Shown in pieces: positions 1-11,912 of a DNA stretch of 64,000 bases (position 1 is the first letter of the stretch; every line of letters starts with the position of its first letter). Both the position numbers and the translations under genes were made by a program. A model generated the notes under the pieces. The model saw only the letters and a program-made list of their open reading frames with translations. It was not told the origin of the DNA and searched no databases. The stretch is from NCBI GenBank assembly GCA_023055505.1, contig JALIRH010000007.1:18035152-18099151 (forward strand), read 5' to 3'. Origin of the DNA: Callipepla californica brunnescens (Eukaryota; Chordata; Aves; Galliformes; Odontophoridae).

Positions 1-905
1 GTGCTCCTAGCACATAGTCAATACATTTGTTATAAAATAATGAACTATACTTGTACCATGCTGTTTATTGTGAGCAGAAGCTACCATTCAGGGAAAGCAC
101 TGGATAGTACACAAGATTCCACTCCATTTTATTTCACCACAAAAAAAAAGGTGATGAAACACTTCCATATAACTGATTACAGATCCGTCCTCACATCAGC
201 CTGTCAAAGAAGAAACAAAGGCAACTGCAACACAGAATAGTCCAACCAAAGAAATCCTGGGGTAAGAAAAAAAAACCTTGACATCCGAGGAACAGTAATT
301 ATCCTATTCTGTAGTATTATTAATTCTACTAACACCTTTTATATAAGTAATAATATGTAAAAGATTAACGTCCTGTTTATGGAAAGGGATTATTGTTTTA
401 GTTTTGACAAATGTACCATATCTTAAATAGTCTCTTTCAATCAACTTACACCTATACCCCTTTAGGGGAATACTCCCAGAGAATAATTTTATTATTTATT
501 TTTACTTTACATCATTTCATTTCATAATTTCATCAGGAATTATGACAAAATCTATCATACTATTCCTACTGTACATATACACTACATATTACAAAGATAG
601 TGAGCATTTTGTGATGTTTACTAATTATGTCATAACAGGATTTGATTAGCTGATAAAAAGTGCAAAGAAAAAAAAGGTGGTTGAATAAGATAAAGGCCAC
701 TAAACCAAGTAGAGCAAGAGGTGATGCAATTTAACATTTGGCTAAACAGCAACATGCTTTAATTCTAACACATAAGATAGTTATTAACATACACATTACT
801 AACTATATTTATTGTATAAAATATAAATATGATTAGCATGACACATGTATTTTACACAATGAAAAGACATGTCCAGATACACACACACAAAAAAAAAGAA
901 ATTAC
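1..905 (-). other. HMGCLL1: HMGCLL1 intron 2 (partial, runs off left edge)
   Basis: AT-rich sequence downstream of the exon 2 donor on the gene strand. It contains short A runs but no recognisable exon or transposon. The next exon must be outside the window. Confidence 0.8.
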
Positions 906-983
906 CTTTTCATTTTGTAATCCATCCCTTGGTCCAACTTCTACAATCTTTATGTACTCAGGCAGTCCAGATGCTTGAGATTC
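906..983 (-). CDS. HMGCLL1: HMGCLL1 coding exon 2 (HMG-CoA lyase-like 1)
   Basis: Read on the minus strand this 78-nt exon encodes 26 residues in phase 0, ending in IKIVEVGPRDGLQNEK, the N-terminal signature of HMG-CoA lyases. The family cleaves HMG-CoA to acetyl-CoA and acetoacetate. The Arg-Asp of GPRDG (residues 54-55 counting from exon 1) matches the catalytic Arg41/Asp42 pair of human mitochondrial HMGCL, where the Asp also binds the metal. The preceding ESQASGLPEY resembles human HMGCLL1 (ETSQLSGLPEF as I recall it) and not HMGCL. The exon is bounded by a T-rich tract plus CAG acceptor (AG at 985-984) and an AAG|GTAATT donor (GT at 905-904). Both are canonical. The TIM-barrel remainder should lie to the left of the window. 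Confidence 0.95.
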
Positions 984-2693
984 CTGACACACAAAACAAC
1001 AAAGATCTCTAAGATAAAAGACACAGCTTGTACTTGTCCTATTACTCCAGATATACGGTCATATTGTCAGCAGTAAGTTTTTAAAAACTCTGTGAGAAAT
1101 GTTCCATACCTTGAATTAGGGAATAAAAAGCAGAAGTTATCTGCATGTATGTTCCACAGCTTCTCTGAGGCCGCAAATGTTTATTATAAGAATGTACATA
1201 AAACCAGTAACGAACATTCTATCTTACAAAGTGAGAACTATTCTCATTTCAGAAAGCTTCCCATCCTCCAAACTTCTACCTGAATGTTCTCAATTTAACC
1301 GAACAGTTACTTCTGTGTAAAGGTTTGCAAGACTAGGCTATAAATCTGAAAAGAACAGAGCAAAGAAGTCAAGAAATGTTGAAGAGATTATTAGTGAAAG
1401 ATGAAAGTAATTCCTCTGCTGGAAAGATGAAGGCTTTAAAGAAGGATTTAAAGGGGAACAAGGAAGGCCCCTGGTAGACAAGAAGAACTTTCCAGGTGTA
1501 AGAGCAGATCCAAAAAGGCAGGAGGCTCAAAGGAGGGAAAGAAGGCAGCAGTAAGGTTATAGGGCTAAGGAGAGCATGGGGAGTTGAAGGGGGAGGAACA
1601 AGAAACAAGAGCAGAAAAGCAGGTGAGGGGAAATGAAACTTCCTTTTTTATTATTTAGCTGCTCTGTTATTGAATCAAGTTGACAGGTGTGGCAGTTAAT
1701 GTAACTTAGGCCTTGAAGTCCTGAAACACTTCAGAGTAGTTGCTTAGCTTGACCCCAAAATGCTGTGCGTCTTTAAAAACAAACTGAATGGCCAACATCG
1801 GGCAGGCAGCCAGCTCCTGGATGAGCAGACAGGACGAAGAATAAAGGCAGCCCCACCAGGAGCTCAGGAGATGCCCTGTTTTCTATATTGCACTCAATCC
1901 GGAATCCTATTCCGTGTCTTCAATTCGCGTTAAAGCCCTTGATGGGATTAGTGCTAGCTACTTGCGGGACTGCAGCTCCCTTACAACCATGACCTCCCCT
2001 GGCAGCTAAACTCCACTGCATCCATGAAGCTGTCAGCTCCAGGGGACCAATCCTGCACACAGGAGTCAGAGCTCGCACAGAGATCAGTCATGGCCTGCAG
2101 AAGTCGTTTCTACCACACATGAGTAAGACCACTGATCTCACATTCAAAATGTGCTTTCCATCCCTTCCTTATTAGTAGCATTTGTGTAGTTCAAACCAAA
2201 GTGCTGCTAATTTCTCCTTGCAGCAATGGAAAATGAGCCATCTGCATCATGCTTCTACAGCACCTTTGGTTTTCCCCTGCATTCTCAGTGCCTGTGGATT
2301 AAAGGAAGCTCTCTACAGTAACAGGCGACATACTGGCCAAAATACAATAAACATATTTCAGTGCATTTACTGTATATTTATCTGAGCACAGTAAAAAGAA
2401 TGGGAAACAGCTGTAGAGTATCTATTTGATCACGTGGAACATCTGGTAAGTTAAAACTTTGTCAGGCTGTGCTAAGCCCACACTCGCTGACAGTATAAAC
2501 CTACTTAAATGGGAAGGTAAAACCTTCACATCTGCTGCACATTGTTCCTCCTTTTTTTTTTTTCCCCTCGAGTTATTTTCACAAATATGGCACAGCTTCA
2601 AGCATAAATCTGGGTTATTTCATGATTATAGATCCTTCTTGTTACAAGACAAATGCCGCAGTGTTGCTGTGAATAGAAGCTATGACTGGGAGG

Positions 2694-2737
2694 AAAAAAA
2701 AAAAAAAAGTGAAGGGAGAAAGAAAAAAAAAAAAAAA
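2694..2737. repeat. Two A15 runs
   Basis: A15 at 2694-2708 and A15 at 2723-2737 separated by a purine-rich spacer. A T12 run lies at 2552-2563. Confidence 0.9.
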
Positions 2738-5700
2738 GAGCTAAAATAGATAATGCAAAACTTAATTTAGAGCATGAAAAATATCCATAAAGCTTTGGTG
2801 GCAAAAATGTTCAATTCCAAGGCCAAATCCTGTAAATCCTCCTCAGATCCTACTGTGGTAGGAACTTCTGTTCAAGTGGAAGAGCTGTACCTGTCTTTTT
2901 AGAACAGCTCACACAGCTGTAATGCGTGTTGTAGCCACTTACACAGTCAGACAAGTGGAGTTCTGCAGCCCCTCAACTTCACAGAGGACAGCACGAATGA
3001 TGCTGCAAAAAGCCACTGCAGTATTGATTTATATTTTTCACTTGTGATATTACACGCATGCAATATCTGATTTTCTCTGTAGCCTTCCTACTCATTAGTA
3101 AGTAACAATTTAAACTCTCTGTTCTAGACCACAATCCTGACCACAAACTACAGGATGATTTTCACTAAGGCAAATAACAAAATGGAAATTCAAGGCAGAG
3201 CTACAAGTACTTATACTCTTCAAGCTGGTGAACTAATGGTTTAGAGTAAACATCTTGGCTCTTAGACCAGGAAAGACTCGCTTTGCATTAAATTTCATCT
3301 GATTTCACCTATTATATTCTATTGCTCCAGCCTGCAACGTCACCCAGTTCCTCCTGTGTGCTATCCAGTGTGGTACTGACAGGGTCTTCTGTATTTCTGT
3401 CATCAGTAGACATTACCACCCTGACATTTCATAATTAAAACACTTGGACTACCACGAACACCTCATTTTAGCAAAAGTACATTTAATTCAATACATTCGA
3501 GTTGGCACTATTAAGGAAATAAAATGACCAGAGGAGCTACATCAGCAATATCTCTTCAGACTAATACATCTGCTTTCCACATTATCTCTTATTTCCTCCT
3601 CAGCAAGCTTCTTAGAGTTCCTCTTCTCGTCATCCTTCTCCCCAGCTTAACACACAAATTCTCGGGTGCTGTACTGCTGAAGCTCAAATAACGAGTAAAA
3701 GGGACACAAACACAAATTCAGTACCCTGAGTACTATTTATGCATTTTATAGTACATAGTCACTGGATAAAACTCAGAAATAAAACAGGGACTACATGACT
3801 ACATGTTCCACCTTCTAAAGTGACTAACATTTTTTACAGTCTGTTCCAAGTTGAACCAGAGGGGAAAGAAACACCTCTTCACCTTCACCTCACTTGTCCT
3901 ATATTCACAGGACTCAGTAAACAGGCAGTTAGGACTTTCTTCCAAGAAGCTGGAGATACGTACTTGGAATCAGAAAAGGAGACTCCCTGCTTTCTTGTCC
4001 AGACTTCTGATCACAGTGTTGCACTTGCAGAATATTTGGATGCCACTTAAAACACAGCTGAAGAAGTGAACACAGTCACCAGTCTTTCTGTGCCAGGCTC
4101 AATGCCATTTCCATTCACTAGGCAAATACCAAATCCACAGAACAGACAGAAGTCTTTAAGAGTTTACGTGGAATTTAAACACTTCTGTTTACTATCTGGA
4201 TGGCATTAGATTTTAACCAGGCCTTCTTGAACTGAGGGATTGAGTCCCCTTAAGTCTAAAACAGGGAGATTTTAAATGTGCACCATCCCCTTGGGTAAAA
4301 GGGAAAGACTTTCAAAACAAGAAGAGGGAAAGACTTAAGAAAACTCTGATATCTTTAAGTATGACATTAAATGGTCTATTTCTGTAATAAACAGAAAAAC
4401 GAGAGTTTTTATATTTGATGAGAATCCAAAAAAGATGAACCCCGCAGAAATACACAAGTATTTATGTTGGACACTAAACATCCCAGGAAAATCAGTTTTG
4501 TTTCAGAAAAATAATGCCTGATTGTACTATATGAACTACTTTCACGTAATGAAGTATAAAAAGTAGTTATGGCAGATACTTAGAGGTGACTGTTTATTGA
4601 ATTATATACTGGCTCTGTTAAAAAGTAATGACTAACAAAGCACAATGTTTGAAATATCAAAAAGGAAATAGATGACATAAAAGACTAAGAGCCTGGAAAA
4701 TTTGTTTTTTCCATGTATCAAGCCTTGCCAAGGGAGAACAAAAAGCATATAAAACCACAAAAAACTGCCTCCCTCAAAACAGAATCCAGCCAGGGAGTCT
4801 TTAAAAAAAAATTAGAAGGAAAGCTATACTGTTCAGCTTGAGACAGTGAATGCCAAATTTCTCTAAGGAAATATTTTTCCCTGAGTTATAAATAGCTGAA
4901 AATTCAAGTTTATTATAGAAAATCCCAGTAATCCTTAATTAGAGTAGTATAATTTAACATAACCATAAATGTAATTAAATTAAAGAAATACGCTTTTTTA
5001 AACTCTGTCACTGCTTCAAAACTTCTAATAAAGGCACTGAGGTTAATTCAGACTTCTGACTTTTATTTCGCGCAGCTCATCTACATGGGGATTTAACAGC
5101 ACTGGCAATTATTACCCAGAGATGAACAAAACTAACTAAAGGAACCTGAAAATAAGGAAGAATAGGCTGCAGGTTTGGTCTTTTCAATCTATATAACTAA
5201 GATGAAGCTCTGCTTTTCAGTTCCACAAGGTGGTGTTCTGCCACAGAGGACAAATGAGCAAAAGCAGGTCCATCTTGCAGAAAATTTGCTCCAGAGAATG
5301 GTTTTCGAGACAAATCAGCTGGGACGTGGCATTATGACCTCGTATGCACACGTGCAGCAACATGGAGAAATGCCCAAAAACTGAGAAAAGGCTCTGAGAT
5401 AAAAAATACAATTGCTGGAAGAAGAACAAAGAAAACAGTGGTCAATTTTCTGAAGACACAGACATCTCTAAACTTTACAAGACATAGAGGAAATAAACAG
5501 GAAAAAACTAAAATCTTACTACAAATCAAATAATGATTGAAGTGATATTGCAGAGACTTGTTTATATAGTTCACATTACAGGCAGACGGATATGTGAGAT
5601 ATTCATTCCCGAGTTAACTAGGGGAAAAGGTGGGGAGATTCAACATGAGATAAGAAGTATATATACAGATATTCAGAAAACAGTGGGGCACACCTGGTGA

Positions 5701-5964
5701 ATAGCCCTCTGAAAGGATAAACTGAGCATCCATCCTTGAACGTCCACCACGTGCTGCTGACACGACCACTGGATGACCACTAGTCAGGAGTACATATCAA
5801 TAGCAAAATAATTCATCAGCCCTTGAGAAATTTTCCAAGTAAACATTCATTTGATATTATTGCACACTCACAACTTGAACAGAAATACCACAGTAAAATG
5901 CTTTGCATATGCTTTAGATAGCAGGACTAAAACTCAAAATTCCATTTCCACACTGGAGAAACAA

Positions 5965-6040
5965 ATAGAGAATCAGAGTGGATGAGGTGGAAGGAAACTC
6001 AGGATGTCATGTGGCCCAACATCCCCTGCTGAAACATAAT
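5965..6040 (-). mobile_element. Degenerate CR1 3' tail (tentative)
   Basis: The order AGAATCA, then GGTGGAAGGAAACTCAGGATGTCA, then GGCCCAACATCCCCTGCT parallels the inverted CR1 3' end (AATCATAGAA ... GGTTGGAAGGGACC ... CCAACC), with many substitutions. It is short and diverged. Confidence 0.45.
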
Positions 6041-6407
6041 GCATTTCAATAAAGAAACACATAACACTTACGATTATCATTACTGTATGTAATCCTGACT
6101 GATTAATTAAATACTGGGTGATTAAATAAAAGAATTGTATGTTTATCTTTTACATGTTCTACTTTGCTCATTTCTCCAGTTTGATAATTTTGACAAAAAA
6201 TAAGATACTTGGAAAATTCGGAAGATGGATGGTACCTGACTAAACAGTTCTATAGAAAAGTACTGGGATATTAAACTGGATAGCAAATTGAATATGAGTC
6301 TGTAACATCACATCAACAAGAAAAAAAGAAAAAATAAGCCTAATCTTAGGATACAAACAGATGTCAGAGATAAAAAGGCAGTATGGCACTTGAGTAGAAA
6401 TGCTAGG

Positions 6408-6412
6408 CCTAG
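6408..6412. repeat. Target-site duplication, left copy (CCTAG)
   Basis: Five bases immediately before the LTR 5' end, identical to the five immediately after its 3' end. Confidence 0.85.
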
Positions 6413-6988
6413 TGTCATGGTTTTATGATTTTTGGTACTGGTATTCCACATCATAACATCATGTATTGCATTGAGAGTTGGGGAGCTAATGCTCCAGCCC
6501 CATGGATCATTGATAGTTCCAGGTATACCTGTCTCAGAAGAGAAGAAGCACTACATTCCCCAGAGGACTTTGCGATGCTTTGTATTTTTACGTGTTTTCC
6601 ACTCAGAGGGAGCAGATAAAAACTCTCTGCGGTCACGGGACGCTCTCTTCCTTCGGGATCGACTCAGCAGTGGGTGCTCGCTGCCGTATCGCCTTCAGCG
6701 TTAGCGTAAGGCCTTTGGTTTATCGGACACTCTCTCTCTTGCTCATTTTATTTTGATTTCATTAGCCTCAATTCCAATTAAATTGTATTATATTGTGCTA
6801 TTTTGCTTTCTAATATCTTATTTAGTAAATTAGTTTTCCTCCTCAGATCATTGCCGCTGTTTTGTTTCTAGGCCCATCTCCCTTTACCCTTTTCCCTTTT
6901 TCCTTCCCCTTTCCTGGGGCGTGGGTCCGTGGGTCCCCCGCACCAGTCATCATGGAACCGGGCCGATCAGCCCGGTAAACCTTTGACA
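6413..6988 (+). mobile_element. Solo LTR, ERVL-type endogenous retrovirus
   Basis: A 576-bp element beginning TGTCATGG and ending CTTTGACA, flanked on both sides by the identical 5-bp sequence CCTAG. This is the signature of an LTR left by recombination of an integrated provirus. A 5-bp duplication suits ERVL-like (class III) elements. The interior is LTR-like: a TATA-type GATAAAA at about 6615-6621, CpG-containing sequence just after it, then ATTAAA at 6777-6782 as a possible poly(A) signal. No internal retroviral coding sequence is present. The sense direction inferred from these signals is plus, antisense to HMGCLL1. Confidence 0.88.
6777..6782 (+). promoter_or_regulatory. Possible LTR poly(A) signal ATTAAA
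   Basis: An ATTAAA hexamer inside the solo LTR, downstream of the TATA-like sequence and followed by T-rich sequence, the usual order U3-R-U5. Motif evidence only. Confidence 0.35.
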
Positions 6989-6993
6989 CCTAG
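6989..6993. repeat. Target-site duplication, right copy (CCTAG)
   Basis: Five bases immediately after the LTR 3' end, identical to the left copy. Perfect identity argues the insertion is not very old. Confidence 0.85.
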
Positions 6994-7085
6994 TTTTGGA
7001 CTATTTGCTTCAAAATAAGAATTCAACCAACCCAAGAGTTACCAAAATAGAAAATTATAGTAATTTGTTAATGATCTTCATAAAG

Positions 7086-7440
7086 CAGAGTTGTATGTAG
7101 TGTTAACAACCACATGCAAAGAATCCACTACCTCCCTGAGCAACATGTGCCAGTGTCTGACCACTCTCACAGTACAAAACATTTTTTCTGATCCTTAAAA
7201 TGGAATTTATCCTTCAGTTTGTGCCCACTGCCTTTTGACATGTTACTGAGAAGAGCTTGACTTCACCCCATCGAGTATTCACTAATATCCATAAGATGCC
7301 CTTTTTCTTTGGGCCAAACAATCTCAAGACTTTCAGCCTCTCCTCATCTGAGGGATGCTCCTATCCATTATCATCTTTGTGGCCTTTCGCAGGACCCAAT
7401 CCAGTATGTCCATGTGACTTGCACTGGAAAGTAAACATAC
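7086..7440 (-). mobile_element. CR1 LINE fragment, 3' UTR region
   Basis: Read left to right this carries inverted CR1 3' region phrases: CAGTGTCTGACCACTCTCAC, CAGTTTGTGCCCACTGCC, and CTCAGCCTCTCCTCAT-like and CCTTTCGCAGGACCCAATCCAG-like stretches. The tail itself is missing on the left. Diverged, no coding capacity. Confidence 0.8.
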
Positions 7441-7500
7441 AGCAATTACTTCAGTCCACCTCGCCACATTTAATTTGAATGTAATAGTCAAGAGAAAAGT

Positions 7501-7572
7501 AGAATCACTAAGGTTGGAAATGACCTTAAAGATCTTCTATTCCAACAATCCACCTACCTCCAATATTGCCCA
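7501..7572 (-). mobile_element. CR1 LINE 3' tail fragment
   Basis: AGAATCACTAAGGTTGGAAA followed by TGACCTTAAAGATCTTC and TCCAACAATCCACC is the inverted CR1 3' terminus. It may be a separate insertion from the fragment ending about 60 bp to its left. Confidence 0.8.
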
Positions 7573-8364
7573 CAAAAGGAATTAAAATTAAGTAATTAAA
7601 TGTAAAGAATATTATCTAACAATCAGTAAGAAAAATCTGTAACCTTTGTTTAGATAATTATTCATAAAAAACGTTCCATCAAGTGAGCAGAATTTTCATG
7701 AGCTAGCAGTTCCAAAATTAACAAAAGACATCGATTTTTTTAAATGCTGCACTGTTAAGAAAAATACATAAAAACAGAAAATTAGGTCACGTTAACCACT
7801 CTACTCACAAAAATACACACACAAATTTAAAAAAGCAAAATACAATCCATTCATTACTATCCCTTTTGGAAACCCTTTAGGATAGGGCAGAATAGAACAG
7901 AAAGCTACACCAGCCAAGGTTTAAAAGCAGTATTAATCTCAAGGTTAAGAAACCTCAGCTCATTCCCATTGTAAATGTACATCTACCTTGAGTAATTCTT
8001 GATGACTTAAGAGTTCTGGTCTCCAAGCCTGGGTCAGGAAGGACACTGGTAACATCTCACCCATTTACTACTCATTCTAAACTTGTCAAGATGCCTACAT
8101 GCTCCAAGAGCATCAGAAATGGCAACTGAGCCAAACCTATGAATGTAGCCTGCTTCTCCTCTCTTTATCCCTTTCCATCAGTTGCACCTAAACAGAACAG
8201 TTAGTAGTTCTTAATGGCCCCAACTGGAAGTAGAGGCCAACAACATCATAGAATCATGTGCTGATCCACATCAGTATTGTAAACTATTGCTGAAAATTAG
8301 TGTTTGGACATTAACACTCTCTAAGCCTACTGCATCACTTCCTTACCCAGTGGAGGCTGCAGGT

Positions 8365-8425
8365 ATCATAGAATCATAGAACTGCTCAGGTTGGAAAAGA
8401 CCTTCAAGATCACCAAGTCCAACCA
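8365..8425 (-). mobile_element. CR1 LINE 3' tail fragment
   Basis: ATCATAGAATCATAGAACTG, then CAGGTTGGAAAAGACCTTCA and AGTCCAACC is a nearly consensus inverted CR1 terminus, including the ATTCTATG tail repeat read in reverse. Only the last about 60 bp of the element is present, an extreme 5' truncation. Confidence 0.9.
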
Positions 8426-9890
8426 CAAAAGATCAGATTCTATGAGAGTCACTCCAAATGAGAAGTCCATGCTCTCATTACAAGCAGAGGCCTCTGACAT
8501 GAAAAATACACCAAACTGACAACTAACAGGAAGAGAGCCTGATACACAAATACAAATCCACACAAAAGTAAAAAAAAAAAAAAGTATACGCAGTCATGTT
8601 AGGCCACGTTCTGTTAGGAGAATCACCAGAGTACTTAATAAGCATGCATGCCTATTTCCCAGCATGGTATCTCCTAGATCTTTAGCAAAATGCAACAAGA
8701 TACTTCCAATAATTACAGATTAAGTAAAGCAACTCCTTTCTGTGTGGAAGGACATTTATTTCAGGCCAAACACAGAAAAGCATATTTTCCAAACAATCAC
8801 ACAGAGTTCATAAATCAATATAATCTCTGCTTACAGGAGTCAAACACGGGGAATAAGAGAAGAAACTGCTCACCTCTCAGACTACTTACCTTTACAGCAG
8901 GCTAGAAGAGGTCAACTCTGTCATCTTTTGTGTGAAACACCTGCTGGATATTGTTTTCTGTGATGCAGAGTTTACCCTCAGCTTGCAGCGGATGTCCATA
9001 GCTCATCAGAGATGCAAATAAAACCTGCAGCTGCCTTCATCAGATAATTTGTCTGTATAACCAATTTGAGTGAACTCCACTTGAACTACGAATGCACGCA
9101 AACAGAAACCCTGACTCCTTCCTTCTTGTTTAATTGAAAGAGTAGTCATGCATTTGAATACTGTTTAGGAGCATCGACCTCCACATTTCGAAGAGCTAAT
9201 ATTTTATTAATACAGAAAAGGAGAAAGGTTCTTCCCTGTCATACCCATCAAACTACATCAAAGATTAAACTGACATTCTTCATGAGACTATTTCCCATTT
9301 CCCTCTTTCATGAGAAAGCACCAAATTAAAAAGTAATACAAACAGGCTTAAAATCTCCTCATTGTTTTGTTGATCGTATCACTCAATTGGAATGCATTCT
9401 GAAACTACTCCTGTTACTTAAACAAATTGCACAGGCTACCATACTGATCTCACAGTACCCTGTACTTACTAATGACATCTCAGTTTCCTCATAAACTGAA
9501 TATTCTTCCCAATCTCTTCATTATTTGATAGAATAAATAAGCAGTAGATAGAATACTAACAGCATTATTTTTTCCATTTCTTCCACATTTGAAGAACTAC
9601 ACCGAACTACAGCATCAGACATATGTGATTTTTTTTCCCTCAATGGCAGTATAGAAAACAATGAGTTTCTAGACTATATTCTTTGGCGTGAGTTCTGCTG
9701 CAGTCCCTGCTTTGTAACTCTTCATATATTCCTTCCAACCCCCAAATGGTGCAAAGCACAGGTACAGTAAAATGTCAGAACACAATTTAACCGGTGGTTG
9801 TGTCTCAGGTGTACATGGTAACAGCTAGGCTGGAGAGAAAATTAAGAAAAGCAATTAAGAGAGGAAACCTAATACTACTGCCTATTCAAA

Positions 9891-10322
9891 GAATCACAGA
9901 ATGGTTCAGGTTGAAAGGGATCTCTAAGATCATCTAGTTCCGACCCTCCTGCTATAGGCAGAAGTGCCTCCCTTTAGAACAGGTTGGTCAAAGCCCCATC
10001 CAGCTCCTGGGAGGGGGCATCCCCAACCTTGCTAGGAAACCTGTTCTAGTGTCTCACCACCCTCACAGTAAATGATTTCTTCCTAATAATTTAGTCTAAA
10101 TCTGCCCTCTTCCAGTTTAAAGCCATTTCCCCTTGTCCTGTCTCTATGTGCCCTTTTAAGAAGCCCCTCCTCAGCTTTCCTGCAGGCCTCCTTCAGGTGC
10201 TGCAAGGCCTCTGTAAGGTCCCCCTGGAGCCTTCTCTTCTCCAGGCTGAAAAGCCCCAGCTCTCTGTCCGTCCCCGAACAGGAGGTGCTCCAGCCCTCCG
10301 CTCACCTGTGTGGCCCTGTATC
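9891..10322 (-). mobile_element. CR1 LINE, 5'-truncated copy
   Basis: Starts GAATCACAGAATGGTTCAGG and runs through the inverted CR1 3' UTR (AGCCATTTCCCCTTGTCCTG) into the end of the ORF2 region (GGCTGAAAAGCCCCAGCTCT). The tail is on the left, so the element is on the minus strand, the same orientation as HMGCLL1. No target-site duplication is obvious, as is usual for CR1. Confidence 0.92.
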
Positions 10323-11889
10323 TATTCAAAATATAAACATCTATGGAGATACACACTTAAATATCCTTATTACCTAAAATACAATTACTAGTATTATTTC
10401 AAATATTACAAATCAATATTTAGAGAAAATTTAGGCATATAACAATTCTCAATTTATTACCGATTCATATATTTTGCTGTTTTAGAACCTCATCTTTCAT
10501 CATGTATTCTGACTTCTGAAGAAATTCAAACAAGGCCAGGGAAAGTGTACTGGAAAATATGTATAAAAATTATTATGATGTGAAGATAGTTACAGACTCC
10601 TGGAAGCCTCTCCCTTTAGTAAGCAAAGGTAAGAAATGTGACACTTTAACTGCCTAAATGTATTCATTTTAAATTGTGGTAGTCCCTGCTACGTTGTACA
10701 ACCACTGACAGCAAGTCAGCAGAGAGGCTCGCTCTGGTTCAGGTGATTACAGCTTGAAATTTTATGAATGCAAGTTCCAAGGGATCAGAAAATTCCACAG
10801 GCAGATGCAGGCTATCCAAACTGCTGCTCTGACAGCCTTGAGGATATGAAATGTCAGGTACTGCTGCCTCAGTGTCCAGCAATAGTAGTAGCTACTTCTA
10901 ACAGCAACTGCAAATCACACCCTATTCCCTGCCATGTTGGATGCTCTGAAATGCACTGTACTATCACAAGAAAGATACTCAGAAAAATAAAACTAAGCTC
11001 ATAGACCATTCCAAGTCTGCAAAAACAAAGATGTTCTTTCTCATTCATGCACTTACAAGTGACATGACAGAACAAAAAAGTTAAACTGAGACTGTCAAGT
11101 AAGACTCCTAGATGAGTCTGAACTCCCGAATCATCGTGGACAACTAGAATTGCCATTTTCTAAAAGAAAAAATGTTGCTGTATTCTACAAATGGAGAGCA
11201 TGTGTTATCACAGACATTTGCATACAAGTGTCGATCACAGCAACCTAAAAGCAGACAGATGTTCTGTAGTCATAGATGACTTCGTAAAATTTGCAAAATA
11301 ATGATGAATGCATTACTAGAATCAGGCAGTAGCAGAGGCACAGATGACCACAGTTAGATTTGTATTACAATGGAATCGTTAATAATAAACATTACTATAG
11401 TGCTATTGTTGGTAAGATCCCAGCACTGCTGGTCACTTTAGCAAAAACTAAAGATGTATTTTCAGGACACGATGTATACATTACCATTTTCTGTTTTTCT
11501 AAATGCTTCCCTTGGCTAACAAGCAGCATTTCTCCATTAACCAAGTTGATTTGCAGCCAACTCACTTTCATCCATTTCCCTATCTTGGTCGAAGTCTGGA
11601 AAAGCAATTATACTCTGCCATCTGGGTTGGATGAAAAGGATACAGAGAACTGTGATCAACAGCATACTGATGACACTGGAGCCAAAACCTCCCACACTTT
11701 CCTTTACTATTATTTATGGTAATAGCATTATGGTGTGTATGGTGTTTTACAGGCAAGACTGAAGACAGAATTCTAGAACACAGAGTGGTGTTTTTCCACA
11801 CACATTGAAAAAGCAGAGGCACGATCATCCTTACAAGACCGACATGTGAAAGTAATTTGCCCTTCATAATACTTTGGGATATCAACGGC

Positions 11890-11912
11890 AAAAAAAAAAA
11901 AAAAAAAAAAAA
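11890..11912. repeat. A23 homopolymer in intron 1
   Basis: Twenty-three A on the plus strand. No adjacent retroelement is recognised. Confidence 0.9.

Noticed and set aside
5175..5430. Overlapping frames on both strands near 5.3 kb
   Set aside because: Both strands are open over the same bases and neither has a recognisable motif.
6425..6704. Open frames of 61-90 codons inside the solo LTR
   Set aside because: LTR non-coding sequence. No retroviral protein motif.
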